Assembly (NCBI RefSeq): GCF_024807035.1
Contig: NZ_JANUCQ010000001.1
Span: forward strand, 62,001 to 126,000
Source of the DNA: Methanococcus voltae PS
Lineage (GTDB): Archaea > AGJL01 > Methanococci > Methanococcales > Methanococcaceae
Length of the DNA: 64,000 nt
Direction of reading: 5' to 3'
The notes under the pieces are model-generated. The model was not told the DNA's origin. It did not search any database and worked only from the letters and a program-made list of their open reading frames with translations. A program made the position numbers and the translations under genes. Of the stretch, positions 39,419 through 48,385 are shown in pieces (position 1 is the first letter of the stretch; every line of letters starts with the position of its first letter).

Positions 39419-39610
39419 TATAAAATTATATAAACCTTTTGATAATAACTTTACTGAAAAAAGTATTCTTTTATAGATATTACAATTTACAAGTTTTAAA
39501 TATTACAATTTTATAAATTTATATACTTTAAATGACTATGTACATATATCATATATTTATATTAGTCAATTAAGTTAATTCAATATCATTTATTTTTTAT
39601 TTGGTGAATT

Positions 39611-40621
39611 ATGAGCATGGAAAGAGAAATGTTAATTAAAGAAGAGTCAAAAACAAATTACGAGTTTGGAACTAATCCGTATAATCGTGATATAAAATCT
39701 TTGCTAGAAACAGGAATTGTGATAATCAATAAACCATCTGGTCCGACATCCCACGAAGTTTCTGCATGGGTAAGGGATATATTAAGAGTTTCAAAAGCTG
39801 GGCACGGGGGTACACTTGACCCAAAAGTAACTGGAGCATTGCCCATCGCACTTGGTAATTCAACAAAGTGCGTACCTTACTGGCACATACCCCCTAAAGA
39901 ATACGTATGTATTATGAGATTACATAGGGATATGAAAGAATCAAAAATTGGCGAAAAAGAAATATTGGAGCTTTTTGATAATTTCATCGGAAAGATGTAT
40001 CAAAGACCCCCTTTAAAAGCTTCTGTGGCAAGAAAGTTAAGAGTAAGAAAAATTTATGAGTTAAAACTTATAGAAATAAATGAAGAAATAAATTCAGTGC
40101 TGTTCTGGGTAAGATGTCAATCAGGAACTTACTTAAGAAAGTTAGTTGATGATTTTGGTGAGGCCTTAGGTGTTTCAGCACACATGCAGGAATTGAGAAG
40201 AGTTAAAAGTGGTCCATTCTTTGAAGAAGAAGCAATTTATTTGCAAGACCTTGTAGATGAATATATCTATTGGAAAGGAACTGGAGATGAACAATATATC
40301 CGTGAAATTATAAAACCTGTCGAATATGGTTTACAACACATGCCGAAAGTTGTAATTAAAGATAGCGCGGTAAATGCAATATGCCACGGTGCGGATTTAT
40401 ATGCAAACGGTATAACCAAAATCGAAAAAGGTATCGGTCCAGAAGAACTGGTTTTACTTGAAACATTAAAAGGTGAAGCTGTAGCTATTGGTAAAACTCT
40501 TGCAAATACTAAAAAAATTTTAAAATCTGATGAAGAAATGGTCATAGACATAGAAAGAGTAATTATGGATAAAAATATATATCCTAAAATGTGGAAATCA
40601 TCCAAAAAGAAAAAATTTTAA
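39611..40621 (+). CDS. cbf5: rRNA pseudouridine synthase Cbf5 (H/ACA RNP catalytic subunit)
   Basis: Cbf5 is the dyskerin homologue that converts uridine to pseudouridine in rRNA under H/ACA guide RNAs and also in tRNA. The 336-residue product has the TruB catalytic motif GHGGTLDPKVTGALP with catalytic Asp, KPSGPTSHEVSAWVR upstream, QSGTYLRKLVDDFG, and a C-terminal PUA domain ending in basic KKKKF. GGTGAATT precedes the ATG. The ferredoxin gene follows 60 bases later. Confidence 0.96.
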   Translation: MSMEREMLIKEESKTNYEFGTNPYNRDIKSLLETGIVIINKPSGPTSHEVSAWVRDILRVSKAGHGGTLDPKVTGALPIALGNSTKCVPYWHIPPKEYVCIMRLHRDMKESKIGEKEILELFDNFIGKMYQRPPLKASVARKLRVRKIYELKLIEINEEINSVLFWVRCQSGTYLRKLVDDFGEALGVSAHMQELRRVKSGPFFEEEAIYLQDLVDEYIYWKGTGDEQYIREIIKPVEYGLQHMPKVVIKDSAVNAICHGADLYANGITKIEKGIGPEELVLLETLKGEAVAIGKTLANTKKILKSDEEMVIDIERVIMDKNIYPKMWKSSKKKKF

Positions 40622-40681
40622 CAAAGGATTATAAAAAATAGTATTTAGATATCATTAATTAATACTGCATATGGTGAAATT

Positions 40682-40891
40682 ATGAAGATTACAATAAACG
40701 AAGAATACTGTAAAGGTTGCGATATTTGTATCCAAGTATGTCCTAAAGATGTGTATGAAAAATCAAAGCAATTAAATAAAAAAGGTATTTACCCTCCAAA
40801 ACCTGTAAATCCAAATGAATGCACCCATTGTAACTTATGCGTTTTACAATGTCCTGACCAAGCTATTAACGTAGAATTAAATGAAGAATAA
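40682..40891 (+). CDS. 2[4Fe-4S] ferredoxin, possible 2-oxoacid oxidoreductase delta-type subunit
   Basis: This 69-residue protein has two cluster motifs, CKGCDICIQVCP and CTHCNLCVLQCP, joined by a loop with KGIYPPKPVNPNE. This spacing is typical of the delta subunit of 2-oxoglutarate ferredoxin oxidoreductase (KorD) and of free ferredoxins. No other kor gene follows directly, so it may be separated from its partners. GGTGAAATT precedes the ATG. Confidence 0.8.
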   Translation: MKITINEEYCKGCDICIQVCPKDVYEKSKQLNKKGIYPPKPVNPNECTHCNLCVLQCPDQAINVELNEE

Positions 40892-40950
40892 CTTTTAATT
40901 TTTTAATTTTTAATATTTATTACTTTTTATAATTATTATTTTTATTATTT

Positions 40951-40995
40951 TATAATCTTATAATATTATAATCTTATAACACTATAATCTTATAA
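40951..40995 (+). repeat. Tandem repeat, three copies with 16-base period
   Basis: TATAATCTTATAA occurs exactly at 40951, 40967 and 40983, so the period is 16 bases with a variable three-base linker. It lies directly upstream of the next gene and could place several TATA-like boxes in phase. Confidence 0.8.
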
Positions 40996-41024
40996 TTTTA
41001 TTTTTAATTTTAACGAGGGGTACT

Positions 41025-41792
41025 TTGATAGGAATTGCAACAAAATTAAGCAAATTTGATTATGATACGGATAAATTAATTAATTTGAATAAGTTAATTA
41101 CTAAAAATTTTGATATACATGTCATTGATGCCGAAGAAATACAATTAACCGATAAAAACGTACTGGAGCAGTTAAATAAAAACTCTCAACTTACCATACA
41201 GTGTAGGCGAGAAAATGCAAAGGATTTATTAAATCTTTACAGTAGTTATAATTTTCATATTTGTTTTGTTTATGGAAATAAAAAGTATATGGCTAAATCT
41301 GAAAAAGATAATTCAAAATCTTCCGTATTATCATTATTGAACGAAGCTACAAAGATGATGGATAATAATAAGATTTGGATAGGTACCGAAGGAATTGAGA
41401 ATTTATTGGTAAGCAATGATACTAATATTGAAAAAATAGTAAATAATTATATAAAATACTATGTTTATGGATGTAAAAAGTCAAATAATGAATATAAAAC
41501 ATTGTATGATAAAAGAACTGCTGTTTATATTCCTTTTATGGAAAATATCGCCAATGAATTGGTAGACTCTATGGATAATTACTTAAAAAGACGGGAAAAT
41601 TATGTTGGGGACTGGGAAAATTACCTTTTAAACATAGATAATACTTCAAATGCAAATAGTAACTCTAAAAATAAAGATTTGATAGACGAATATAACAATA
41701 AAAATAAAGATTTTTCCGTTATTGGATATCCAATTAATCAAGATTATAGTATTGAAAATTTAAAATTGTTTAAAAATTATTTCAAAAAATAA
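41025..41792 (+). CDS. Unrecognised protein
   Basis: The 255-residue product starts at TTG, with GAGGGGT at good spacing before it. It is mostly alpha/beta-like in the first 130 residues, has a Tyr-rich helix (KYYVYGCKK) and a conserved-looking helical segment VYIPFMENIANELVDSMDNY, followed by an Asn/Ser/Lys-rich insertion (about residues 205-230). I do not recognise the family and assign no function. It is transcribed alone, convergent with comE. Confidence 0.6.
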   Translation: MIGIATKLSKFDYDTDKLINLNKLITKNFDIHVIDAEEIQLTDKNVLEQLNKNSQLTIQCRRENAKDLLNLYSSYNFHICFVYGNKKYMAKSEKDNSKSSVLSLLNEATKMMDNNKIWIGTEGIENLLVSNDTNIEKIVNNYIKYYVYGCKKSNNEYKTLYDKRTAVYIPFMENIANELVDSMDNYLKRRENYVGDWENYLLNIDNTSNANSNSKNKDLIDEYNNKNKDFSVIGYPINQDYSIENLKLFKNYFKK

Positions 41793-41827
41793 TTAAAATA
41801 AATTAAAATAAGTTAAAAAATAAAATA

Positions 41828-42397
41828 TTATTTACTTGTAACAGCGTCCATAAATCTTTCTTTAATAACTACAGGCTCTAATTCAATATTTTTAACTTTT
41901 TCATTATGTGGACGGGTTTTTATAACTAATGTTTTTGTTTCTTTTTCATTCATTAGCTCAGAAAATGTTTTTCTTATTTCTTTTTCTTTTACAAGTGTTT
42001 TAGCATCAATTTTGCAACCTTTGGCCACCATTTCCAAATCTGTGCTTATACATTGCGTTGATTGATTACCTGTAGAGCCATATGCGCAATTATCGATAAT
42101 GATTAAAAGCATATTTTTAGGTTTTGTATACCCAATTGTGGATAAAGAGCCCATATTCATCAAAACGGAGCCATCTCCGTCGATAACTATTGTTTTTTTA
42201 TCGTTTTCATATGCTTTTCCTAACGCCAATCCAAGTCCAATTGAAGAAGCCAGACCCATAGAACCAAGCATATAGAAGTTTTCGCTTCTATCATTAATAT
42301 CGTGTAATTCTTTACTTGGTATTCCTATGTTGGATATTATGTATTCGTCTGTTACATATTCCATTAGTATTTTTAGGACTTGATACCTTGTTAACAT
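41828..42397 (-). CDS. comE: Sulfopyruvate decarboxylase beta subunit
   Basis: ComDE turns sulfopyruvate into sulfoacetaldehyde in coenzyme M synthesis. The 189-residue product is the thiamine diphosphate-binding half: MGSMGLASSIGLGLALG, then the ThDP motif beginning VIDGDGSVLMNMGSLSTI and IDNCAYGSTGNQ. The PYR-domain partner (comD) is not adjacent. GTGATAAT precedes the ATG. A phosphonopyruvate decarboxylase would look alike, but methanogen context favours ComE. Confidence 0.88.
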   Translation of the reverse strand: MLTRYQVLKILMEYVTDEYIISNIGIPSKELHDINDRSENFYMLGSMGLASSIGLGLALGKAYENDKKTIVIDGDGSVLMNMGSLSTIGYTKPKNMLLIIIDNCAYGSTGNQSTQCISTDLEMVAKGCKIDAKTLVKEKEIRKTFSELMNEKETKTLVIKTRPHNEKVKNIELEPVVIKERFMDAVTSK

Positions 42398-42557
42398 ATT
42401 ATCACTTTTTTAATATAATTTAGTAAAATTAATAAAATTAATAAAATTTAATCTGCTAAATTGAAGAATAAATTGTAAATACAATTTTAGGATATATAAT
42501 ACAATCTTTATTATATTATTTATAATTTATAGCATATAATTTTAGAAATTCGATATT

Positions 42558-43283
42558 TTAATATTTTTCAATTAGGTTTTTTAAGTTTAAAGTTCCATTA
42601 TGTAATGAAGTGCCTATTAAAACACCTGAAACCTCTAAAAATTTACATTTGTCTATATCTGAGATATTTTTAACCCCTCCGCCCACGTAAACCTTGTTTT
42701 TAATACTTTTTACTACTTTTTCAATTAATGGGTAGTTTAAACCTTTTAGAGTACCTACTGAAGAAATATCCAATACTATAACGGGAATATCAGGATTTTG
42801 GTTTAATTTTTCAATCAATTCCTCAAAATTATATCCTTTGCTTAATAATTCCCCATTTTTAAAATCTAAACTTAATATTACGTCTTTTTTATTTATAAGT
42901 TCCAAATCAACAAGTGTTTCAGTACCGATGATTAATTTAGCATTTTTAAAGTCAAAAGACTTATAGTATTCATAATCAAGTAGTGTAGATATTCCAAAGT
43001 CAATAATCTTATCACATTCAATTTTTCTAATAATTTCCAAATTCTTTTCAGAATCTATATTTAAAAATTTTCCAGTCATTTCATTTTTATTTTTAGCAAT
43101 AATTGCGTTTAAATCGGCTATATAAACTTTTTCTACGCCATACGATATATAAGCATTTGATAAGTCCACTGGATTGCTAGAATTACAAATAACCGATTTC
43201 ACGGGAAAATATGATTCTCTATTTCCACTTTTGCCATGAACCGCATTTTCCTCTAAAACATCTAAAACAGGAATTATTTCCAA
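42558..43283 (-). CDS. HisA/HisF-related TIM-barrel protein
   Basis: The 241-residue product starts LEIIPVLDVLEENAVHGKSG and keeps the half-barrel phosphate-binding motifs of the HisA/HisF family, for example VYVGGGVKNISDI and SGVLIGTSLHNG. It matches the methanogen and Archaeoglobus HisA/HisF-related group, which is different from true HisA; its reaction is unknown. The frame opens with a GTG at 43292, but GGTGGTTATT overlaps that codon and fits the TTG at 43283, which I chose. Confidence 0.78.
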   Translation of the reverse strand: MEIIPVLDVLEENAVHGKSGNRESYFPVKSVICNSSNPVDLSNAYISYGVEKVYIADLNAIIAKNKNEMTGKFLNIDSEKNLEIIRKIECDKIIDFGISTLLDYEYYKSFDFKNAKLIIGTETLVDLELINKKDVILSLDFKNGELLSKGYNFEELIEKLNQNPDIPVIVLDISSVGTLKGLNYPLIEKVVKSIKNKVYVGGGVKNISDIDKCKFLEVSGVLIGTSLHNGTLNLKNLIEKY

Positions 43284-43475
43284 AATAACCACCTATAAAT
43301 TAGTATAATAATTTATAATTCTGATATAAATGAATAACATTAATATCGAATAAAATATAATAATAACAATATACTAGTTTATAACTTTTAAATTATATAA
43401 ATTAGCATTATATCTTAAAATAACACTTTTGATTAGTTTAAATTAATAAATAATATTAAAAAAAAGATTTGGTTA

Positions 43476-43507
43476 TGTTAGAGGGTCCAAAAGGTTCCCC
43501 TTTAACA
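43476..43507 (-). promoter_or_regulatory. SECIS-like hairpin 3' of fwdB
   Basis: On the minus strand the element folds into a stem TGTTA/TAACA, one A-C mismatch, an A-T pair and GGG/CCC, then an internal loop of GAA opposite A, two C-G pairs and a TTTT loop. This is the archaeal SECIS design. It lies about 120 bases after the fwdB stop. The fwdB gene upstream has no in-frame UGA, so the element appears orphaned. Confidence 0.75.
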
Positions 43508-43627
43508 AATAATTACTTAATTTTTCAAGACGTATTTTTGTAAGTATAAAAGGGGAATTTTACAACTTACCGATTTAATATCTATTATTCACTTTATTCA
43601 ATTTATTCTATTACAATTACTTATAAT

Positions 43628-44935
43628 TTATTCCATTTTCTTAACTTCTTTCAATAACCCACTGATAATTTCAGCATCTGAAAGTAAGCCTTCCGGAACA
43701 TCTACAACTTTTCTAAGTTCAATTGGTACGCCATCCATTCTATATGCGGTACCTGAAACTTCAACACCGGTTAATGCAGTAGGCATAACGATGTTAGCTA
43801 ATTCTGTTGTAGGTGTTTGGTGAGGGTCGATACATACCAATGGGATTTTAACCATATGCTCCAAAGCTTTCTGAGGGAAGTGTGCACCAGGGTCTGACGC
43901 AATGTTTAACATCATGTCGGTTTCTCCTCTCTGTAATAAGTCATTTGAAGCGGTTTCTCCAGGGTTATATCTTGGATATCCTCTCGAGAAATCCACACCA
44001 TAAGGATAACCGGTTATCCAAGTGCTAACCTGGTTAAATCCGTTCACGTTATAGTGTCCTCTCATAGGCATTAAGCTAAATTTGGTGTGAGCATTTAAAT
44101 CAACGATTAACTGAATTGCGTTATCGATAATTCTGTGCTTTCCTCTACTCATGGTTACACCCATTGAGAAGAATAGTGTACCAAATTGAGCATTTTTACA
44201 AAGGTCCACAGCTTCGTAAACTGTTTCTGTAGGAATTCCTGCTACGTAATCAGATTCAATTTTGAAGCCTTTTAAAGCTGCCCTCATAGCGCTTACTAAT
44301 TCATAATCTTTATGAGGTTCAACTTGAAGGTGAACATCTGCTAATTTTGCAGTATCTGTTTTTCTTGGGTCGACAACAATCATTTGTCTGTCTTTTCTTC
44401 CCCTCTCACGGAAGAACCCTCTTGCAAATACTGAGTATCTACTCATGTGTCTAGGGTGAGCGTGCATTGGATTGCTACCCCAGAATAGAACTGTATCAGC
44501 TCTGTTTTTAGTTTCCCCTAATGTGGCTACAGGATAGCCTACGTCTTGTACTGCCAATAATGATGGTCCGTGACATACACTCGCGGTGTTATCTAACACA
44601 CCATTAACTTTTTCGCCTAATAATACACCCAATTGTTGAGCGTGACATTCTGCAGAACTCCATCCATAGATTAATGGAAGTTTTGATTCTACAAGAAGCC
44701 TTGCGGTTTCTTCGATAGCCGTTTCATAGTCTACTTTTTTGAATTCGTCCTTTTTATTTTCTCTCATTAAAGGACTATCGTATCTTACAGAACCTTCATA
44801 ATGCATAAATTTAGCATTTCCGATTCTACAAGCATTTCTTGTACCTACAATATGCCCGTCTTCCACAAGAACTTCAATATCATCACATAGCGTTCCACAA
44901 AATGGACATACTACGTTTTTAACCACTTTTACCAT
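43628..44935 (-). CDS. fwdB: Formylmethanofuran dehydrogenase subunit B, Cys form
   Basis: FwdB carries the tungsten or molybdenum bis-pterin site that reduces CO2 to formate in the first step of methanogenesis. The 435-residue product has an N-terminal cluster segment (CPFCGTLC and, later, NACRIGN) and the metal-ligand region NTASVCHGPS with Cys121 encoded by TGT (44573-44575). Close relatives are reported to have selenocysteine here. AGGGGTGATAA precedes the ATG. It stands last in the hdrA-vhu block, 247 bases after vhuB, away from other fwd genes. A SECIS-like hairpin follows the gene. Confidence 0.93.
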   Translation of the reverse strand: MVKVVKNVVCPFCGTLCDDIEVLVEDGHIVGTRNACRIGNAKFMHYEGSVRYDSPLMRENKKDEFKKVDYETAIEETARLLVESKLPLIYGWSSAECHAQQLGVLLGEKVNGVLDNTASVCHGPSLLAVQDVGYPVATLGETKNRADTVLFWGSNPMHAHPRHMSRYSVFARGFFRERGRKDRQMIVVDPRKTDTAKLADVHLQVEPHKDYELVSAMRAALKGFKIESDYVAGIPTETVYEAVDLCKNAQFGTLFFSMGVTMSRGKHRIIDNAIQLIVDLNAHTKFSLMPMRGHYNVNGFNQVSTWITGYPYGVDFSRGYPRYNPGETASNDLLQRGETDMMLNIASDPGAHFPQKALEHMVKIPLVCIDPHQTPTTELANIVMPTALTGVEVSGTAYRMDGVPIELRKVVDVPEGLLSDAEIISGLLKEVKKME

Positions 44936-45182
44936 TTTATCACCCCTTAGTGGGATACCAGATATATACGGTAATTATATCGTATTTTTATTTTATAATT
45001 TGAATTTATTTAGTTGATAGATGAAGAAATATTTATTTTAAATATGTATAAGGTCAGAAATACATATTTAAAATGTTTTTAAATATTTAACCGTTACTTT
45101 AAATATTTAATAAATTGTTAAATTATTATTAGTTGATATAGTATTATCTTATTTAATAGTTTAGAATTTACAAATTATAGTC

Positions 45183-46370
45183 TTATTGTAAGCCTAAAGC
45201 GTTTCTTTTTGTTTTAGCACAAGCTTCTATACACTTTAAACAAAGTATACAGTAGCCTTCGAGTGGTTTTTTCTCATCGCCTGTAAGTTTCAATGTGTCT
45301 TGTGGACATACATCTACACATTCGCCACATTCATTACATAAAGCAGGGCTAAATTCAATTCTATTATATTCTTTACCTTCATGAGTAATTTTACCCATTT
45401 TTAAAGCACCAGTTGGACACTTCATAACACAAGCACCACATCTGATACACATTCTAAATTCTGGGTCTTTATCTGTTTTAGTTCTTGAAGGTAATGCAAG
45501 TCCTTTCTGGTTAATCATGTTAATTGCATTTGTAGGACATTTTATAGCACAAGGTCCACAATAGTTGCACTTATCTTCATACCATACTAATCCTTCTTCT
45601 GTAACTGGTTTAGCACTTCCATATTCTACTTCTAAGGAAATAGCATCCACAGGACAGTTTTGCTCACACAAGTGACATGCAGGACAAGCTTCTGGCAATT
45701 TTACAATTAAATCTTCTGCATTGTATGTAATCATGTCACCAGGACATACTTCAACACATTTTTCACAACCGATACATTCTTCGGTAACTGTGAATGATTT
45801 AATTTCTTTTTGTCTTTTTGAAGGTTTTTTACCTGCCACATATATGGCGTTCCATGGACAAGTTTGTGCACATACACTACAGTATATACATTTTTCTGTG
45901 TCAATAACTGCTAGTTCGTCTTCGATTGAAATAGCATCCACCGGACAAACTGGTACACACTCTGAACAACCTACGCAAGCTTCTGTCACTTTGATAGGTT
46001 CTTGAGGTATTGTAACTTCTCTTTCAGGTTTGTCAATTTTTCCAGGGATTGAAATTATATCGATTGGACAAGCATCAACACATTTTTCACAAAGTACGCA
46101 GTGTCCTTTTGAGTATGGGAATCTATCATCAACTTTTTTAATGCCTGTAGGACAAGCAGTTGCACAGTTTCCACATTTTATACACTTACTACTGTTGTAG
46201 ATTAACTTACCATTGTTTTCTACTAATGCCCCTGTTGGACATGCACTTGCACACGAAAAGCACAAGGTACAGGTCTTAAAGGGGGCAATTTCTATTGCCT
46301 CGGTTGGACATGCTTTTGAACAAGCATTACAAACAAGACATGCATCTTCTTGAATTTTAATTCCAGCCAT
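45183..46370 (-). CDS. vhuB: Polyferredoxin VhuB
   Basis: The 395-residue protein is built from twelve ferredoxin cluster motifs of the CxxCxxCxxxCP type (the last ends in CA), so it could hold twelve [4Fe-4S] clusters, as in the MvhB family. It is thought to carry electrons between the Vhu hydrogenase, heterodisulfide reductase and formylmethanofuran dehydrogenase. AAGGGGTATC precedes the ATG. It is placed between vhuU and fwdB on the same strand. Confidence 0.95.
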   Translation of the reverse strand: MAGIKIQEDACLVCNACSKACPTEAIEIAPFKTCTLCFSCASACPTGALVENNGKLIYNSSKCIKCGNCATACPTGIKKVDDRFPYSKGHCVLCEKCVDACPIDIISIPGKIDKPEREVTIPQEPIKVTEACVGCSECVPVCPVDAISIEDELAVIDTEKCIYCSVCAQTCPWNAIYVAGKKPSKRQKEIKSFTVTEECIGCEKCVEVCPGDMITYNAEDLIVKLPEACPACHLCEQNCPVDAISLEVEYGSAKPVTEEGLVWYEDKCNYCGPCAIKCPTNAINMINQKGLALPSRTKTDKDPEFRMCIRCGACVMKCPTGALKMGKITHEGKEYNRIEFSPALCNECGECVDVCPQDTLKLTGDEKKPLEGYCILCLKCIEACAKTKRNALGLQ

Positions 46371-46404
46371 TTGATACCCCTTTTAAATTTTTGATAATAT
46401 GGGG

Positions 46405-46418
46405 CCTTCTGATGAAGG
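46405..46418 (-). promoter_or_regulatory. Short hairpin in the vhuB leader
   Basis: CCTTC and GAAGG flank an ATCA loop on the minus strand, about 35 bases before the vhuB ATG. It has no GAA/A internal loop, so it is not a SECIS. It could mark mRNA processing between vhuU and vhuB. Confidence 0.3.
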
Positions 46419-46770
46419 TTTTTAAGTGAATATTAAAATAACCATAAAGTTGATTATTTTAATCATAATTGATAATTATAATAGACAATTACAATTTAGA
46501 TATATAGTTTATTTCCTATAAATATTTTTAAATTTAGATAGTTAGTTACTAAATTTACTATTTACTATTTTGATATCAAATCTGATAATTAGTTTTAATA
46601 CTCAAAAAATTATCTCTAAGTTAGTATAATTATCAGAATATTAATTAAATATAATTTTTTAAATTTAAAACTTTATATTTAACATCTTTAATAGATATTT
46701 AATATTTTAATAATCTCAATTTTGACAATTAGTGTAATTATTTAAAAAATTAAAAAATTGTGAAATATTT

Positions 46771-46798
46771 CTTTACCTCCCAATGGGTTCGGTTAAAG
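46771..46798 (-). promoter_or_regulatory. SECIS element of vhuU
   Basis: On the minus strand CTTTAACC pairs with GGTAAAG (one bulged A), then GAA lies opposite A, then CCC/GGG closes an ATT loop. It begins 3 bases after the vhuU stop codon, in the 3' untranslated region as expected for archaeal selenoproteins. The remaining 400 bases before vhuB show nothing else but the short hairpin at 46405. Confidence 0.9.
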
Positions 46799-46800
46799 AA

Positions 46801-46935
46801 TTATTCATCGTTTACAATTTCAAATACAACGTTTCCTTCAGCATCTTCCACAATCATGTGAGCAGCACATGAGTATCAAGGGTCGTATGCTCTTAATACA
46901 ATTTCTATTAAATTTAATTTTGTTTCATCCACCAT
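46801..46935 (-). CDS. vhuU: Selenoprotein VhuU, active-site mini-subunit of the F420-non-reducing hydrogenase
   Basis: This 44-codon gene encodes the C-terminal metal-ligand piece that is missing from VhuA. The product has DP-Sec-YSCAAH, the usual DPCxxCxxH motif with selenocysteine at residue 20 from UGA at 46876-46878. Residues 2-26 give exactly the 25-residue mature VhuU known from M. voltae; the rest (MIVEDAEG onward) should be removed by the maturation protease after the nickel-iron site is built. GGTGGTAAT precedes the ATG, which lies 15 bases after the vhuA stop. UGA would stop a standard gene caller at residue 19. Confidence 0.95.
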
Positions 46936-46950
46936 ATTACCACCAGAGGC

Positions 46951-48213
46951 TTAATTGTCTTTGAAAAGCACTTCTGCGGCTTGTTGGATAGCTTTTTCCA
47001 TTGTAGGTACATTGTGCGTGGTAGCAACAATCATATTCGCTTTAGTTACGATACCATTATCATCGGTTTCGTAGTTGTGGAATAAAGTACCTCTTGGAGC
47101 GTATACAACACCAACGCCATTTCCAGCTTTTGGTTCAACTTCTGCCTTAACATCTGTTGAAACAATCTCTGGGTCTTCGAGAAGTTCTTTTGCTCTTTCG
47201 CAAGCTGAAAGTAATTCGATTAATCTTGCTTGGTTGTATGCTATTGATTGATTTGCTGGTCTTCCAAATGTTTCAGCAAATTCTTTTCTAGCCTCTTCTG
47301 CAAGAGGTGTAGACATCGAATCACAAACATTTATCATAGCCAAAGGACCAACTCTATATAATCCTTCAGGGTAACCAACTTTTTTGTTGTAAGGGTATTT
47401 TACATAACTGTGTTCTACAACATGTTCTCCAAGATAGTCTAAGTATTCAGCCGGTTTGAATTCCATTTTTTCGGAACCATCTGGTGAAACAAATCTTAAA
47501 GTGTCTCCGTAGAAGTTATGTTTACCATCTTTAACTAAACCCAAATACCAGGTATCAATTACACCCAATGAGTTTATTGTATCTAAGTATTTTTCATTAA
47601 GTGATTTCATTAAATCGAGTCCATCTTGACCATATTGAATCATTGTATCGATTTCAGCCAAAAGTTCGTCTCTTTTTTCTTCACTCATTGATTTTGATAA
47701 ACCGCCTGGAATACCAGTTACTGGGTGTATAGGTTTACCACCAGTAGCCTCAACCATTGATTGACCTACTCTTCTCATTGCGATAGCTTTTTTAGCTACT
47801 TCTGGAGCCGCATCAATTACTCCAACAATATTTCTAATTGCAGGGTCTGCGTCTGGTCCAAGAACAAAATCTGGGGCTGCAAGGTAGTAGAAGTGTAATG
47901 CGTGACTGTGAATCATATTTCCCAAATGCATTAATTCTCTCTGTTTCTCTGCAGCGCTTGGAATTTGTGCGCCCCATGCAGCATCAACAGCTTTAACACT
48001 AGCTAAGTGGTGAGCTGTTTGACAAATACCACATATTCTTGGGACTATTCTTGGTACCTCTTCAGCAGGTCTTCCAATTACAAATTGTTCAAAACCCCTG
48101 AGAGCGGTAATATGTAATTTTACATCAGCTGGTTTACCTGAATCATCCAACTTGATGGTAACTTTACCATGCCCTTCAAGACGGGTTAGTGGTGCTATTG
48201 TAATTTTACCCAT
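46951..48213 (-). CDS. vhuA: F420-non-reducing hydrogenase large subunit VhuA (split)
   Basis: The 420-residue product has the N-terminal nickel-iron ligand motif RICGIC (Cys61, Cys64) and the expected hydrogenase fold segments (ITALRGFEQFVIGRP, YNQARLIELL). It lacks the C-terminal DPCxxCxxH motif, ending instead in AAEVLFKDN; VhuU supplies that part. Together they form the hydrogen-splitting site. CGGTGACTCT precedes the ATG. Confidence 0.96.
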   Translation of the reverse strand: MGKITIAPLTRLEGHGKVTIKLDDSGKPADVKLHITALRGFEQFVIGRPAEEVPRIVPRICGICQTAHHLASVKAVDAAWGAQIPSAAEKQRELMHLGNMIHSHALHFYYLAAPDFVLGPDADPAIRNIVGVIDAAPEVAKKAIAMRRVGQSMVEATGGKPIHPVTGIPGGLSKSMSEEKRDELLAEIDTMIQYGQDGLDLMKSLNEKYLDTINSLGVIDTWYLGLVKDGKHNFYGDTLRFVSPDGSEKMEFKPAEYLDYLGEHVVEHSYVKYPYNKKVGYPEGLYRVGPLAMINVCDSMSTPLAEEARKEFAETFGRPANQSIAYNQARLIELLSACERAKELLEDPEIVSTDVKAEVEPKAGNGVGVVYAPRGTLFHNYETDDNGIVTKANMIVATTHNVPTMEKAIQQAAEVLFKDN

Positions 48214-48385
48214 AGAGTCACCGTCCTTATTTTAAGTCTAAATTAGTCTAAATAATTCTAAATCCTTATTAATAGTCACATGAAATTCTATTTTACAAAT
48301 TAAGCAAATTAATATTTGAATAAATATGTAATTAGTAATTCCAATAATAGAATAATATAATTAAATCAAAATTTGATTTAATTAC

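Noticed and set aside
46405-46418. Hairpin before vhuB as a SECIS
   Set aside because: No GAA/A internal loop, and vhuB has no in-frame UGA.
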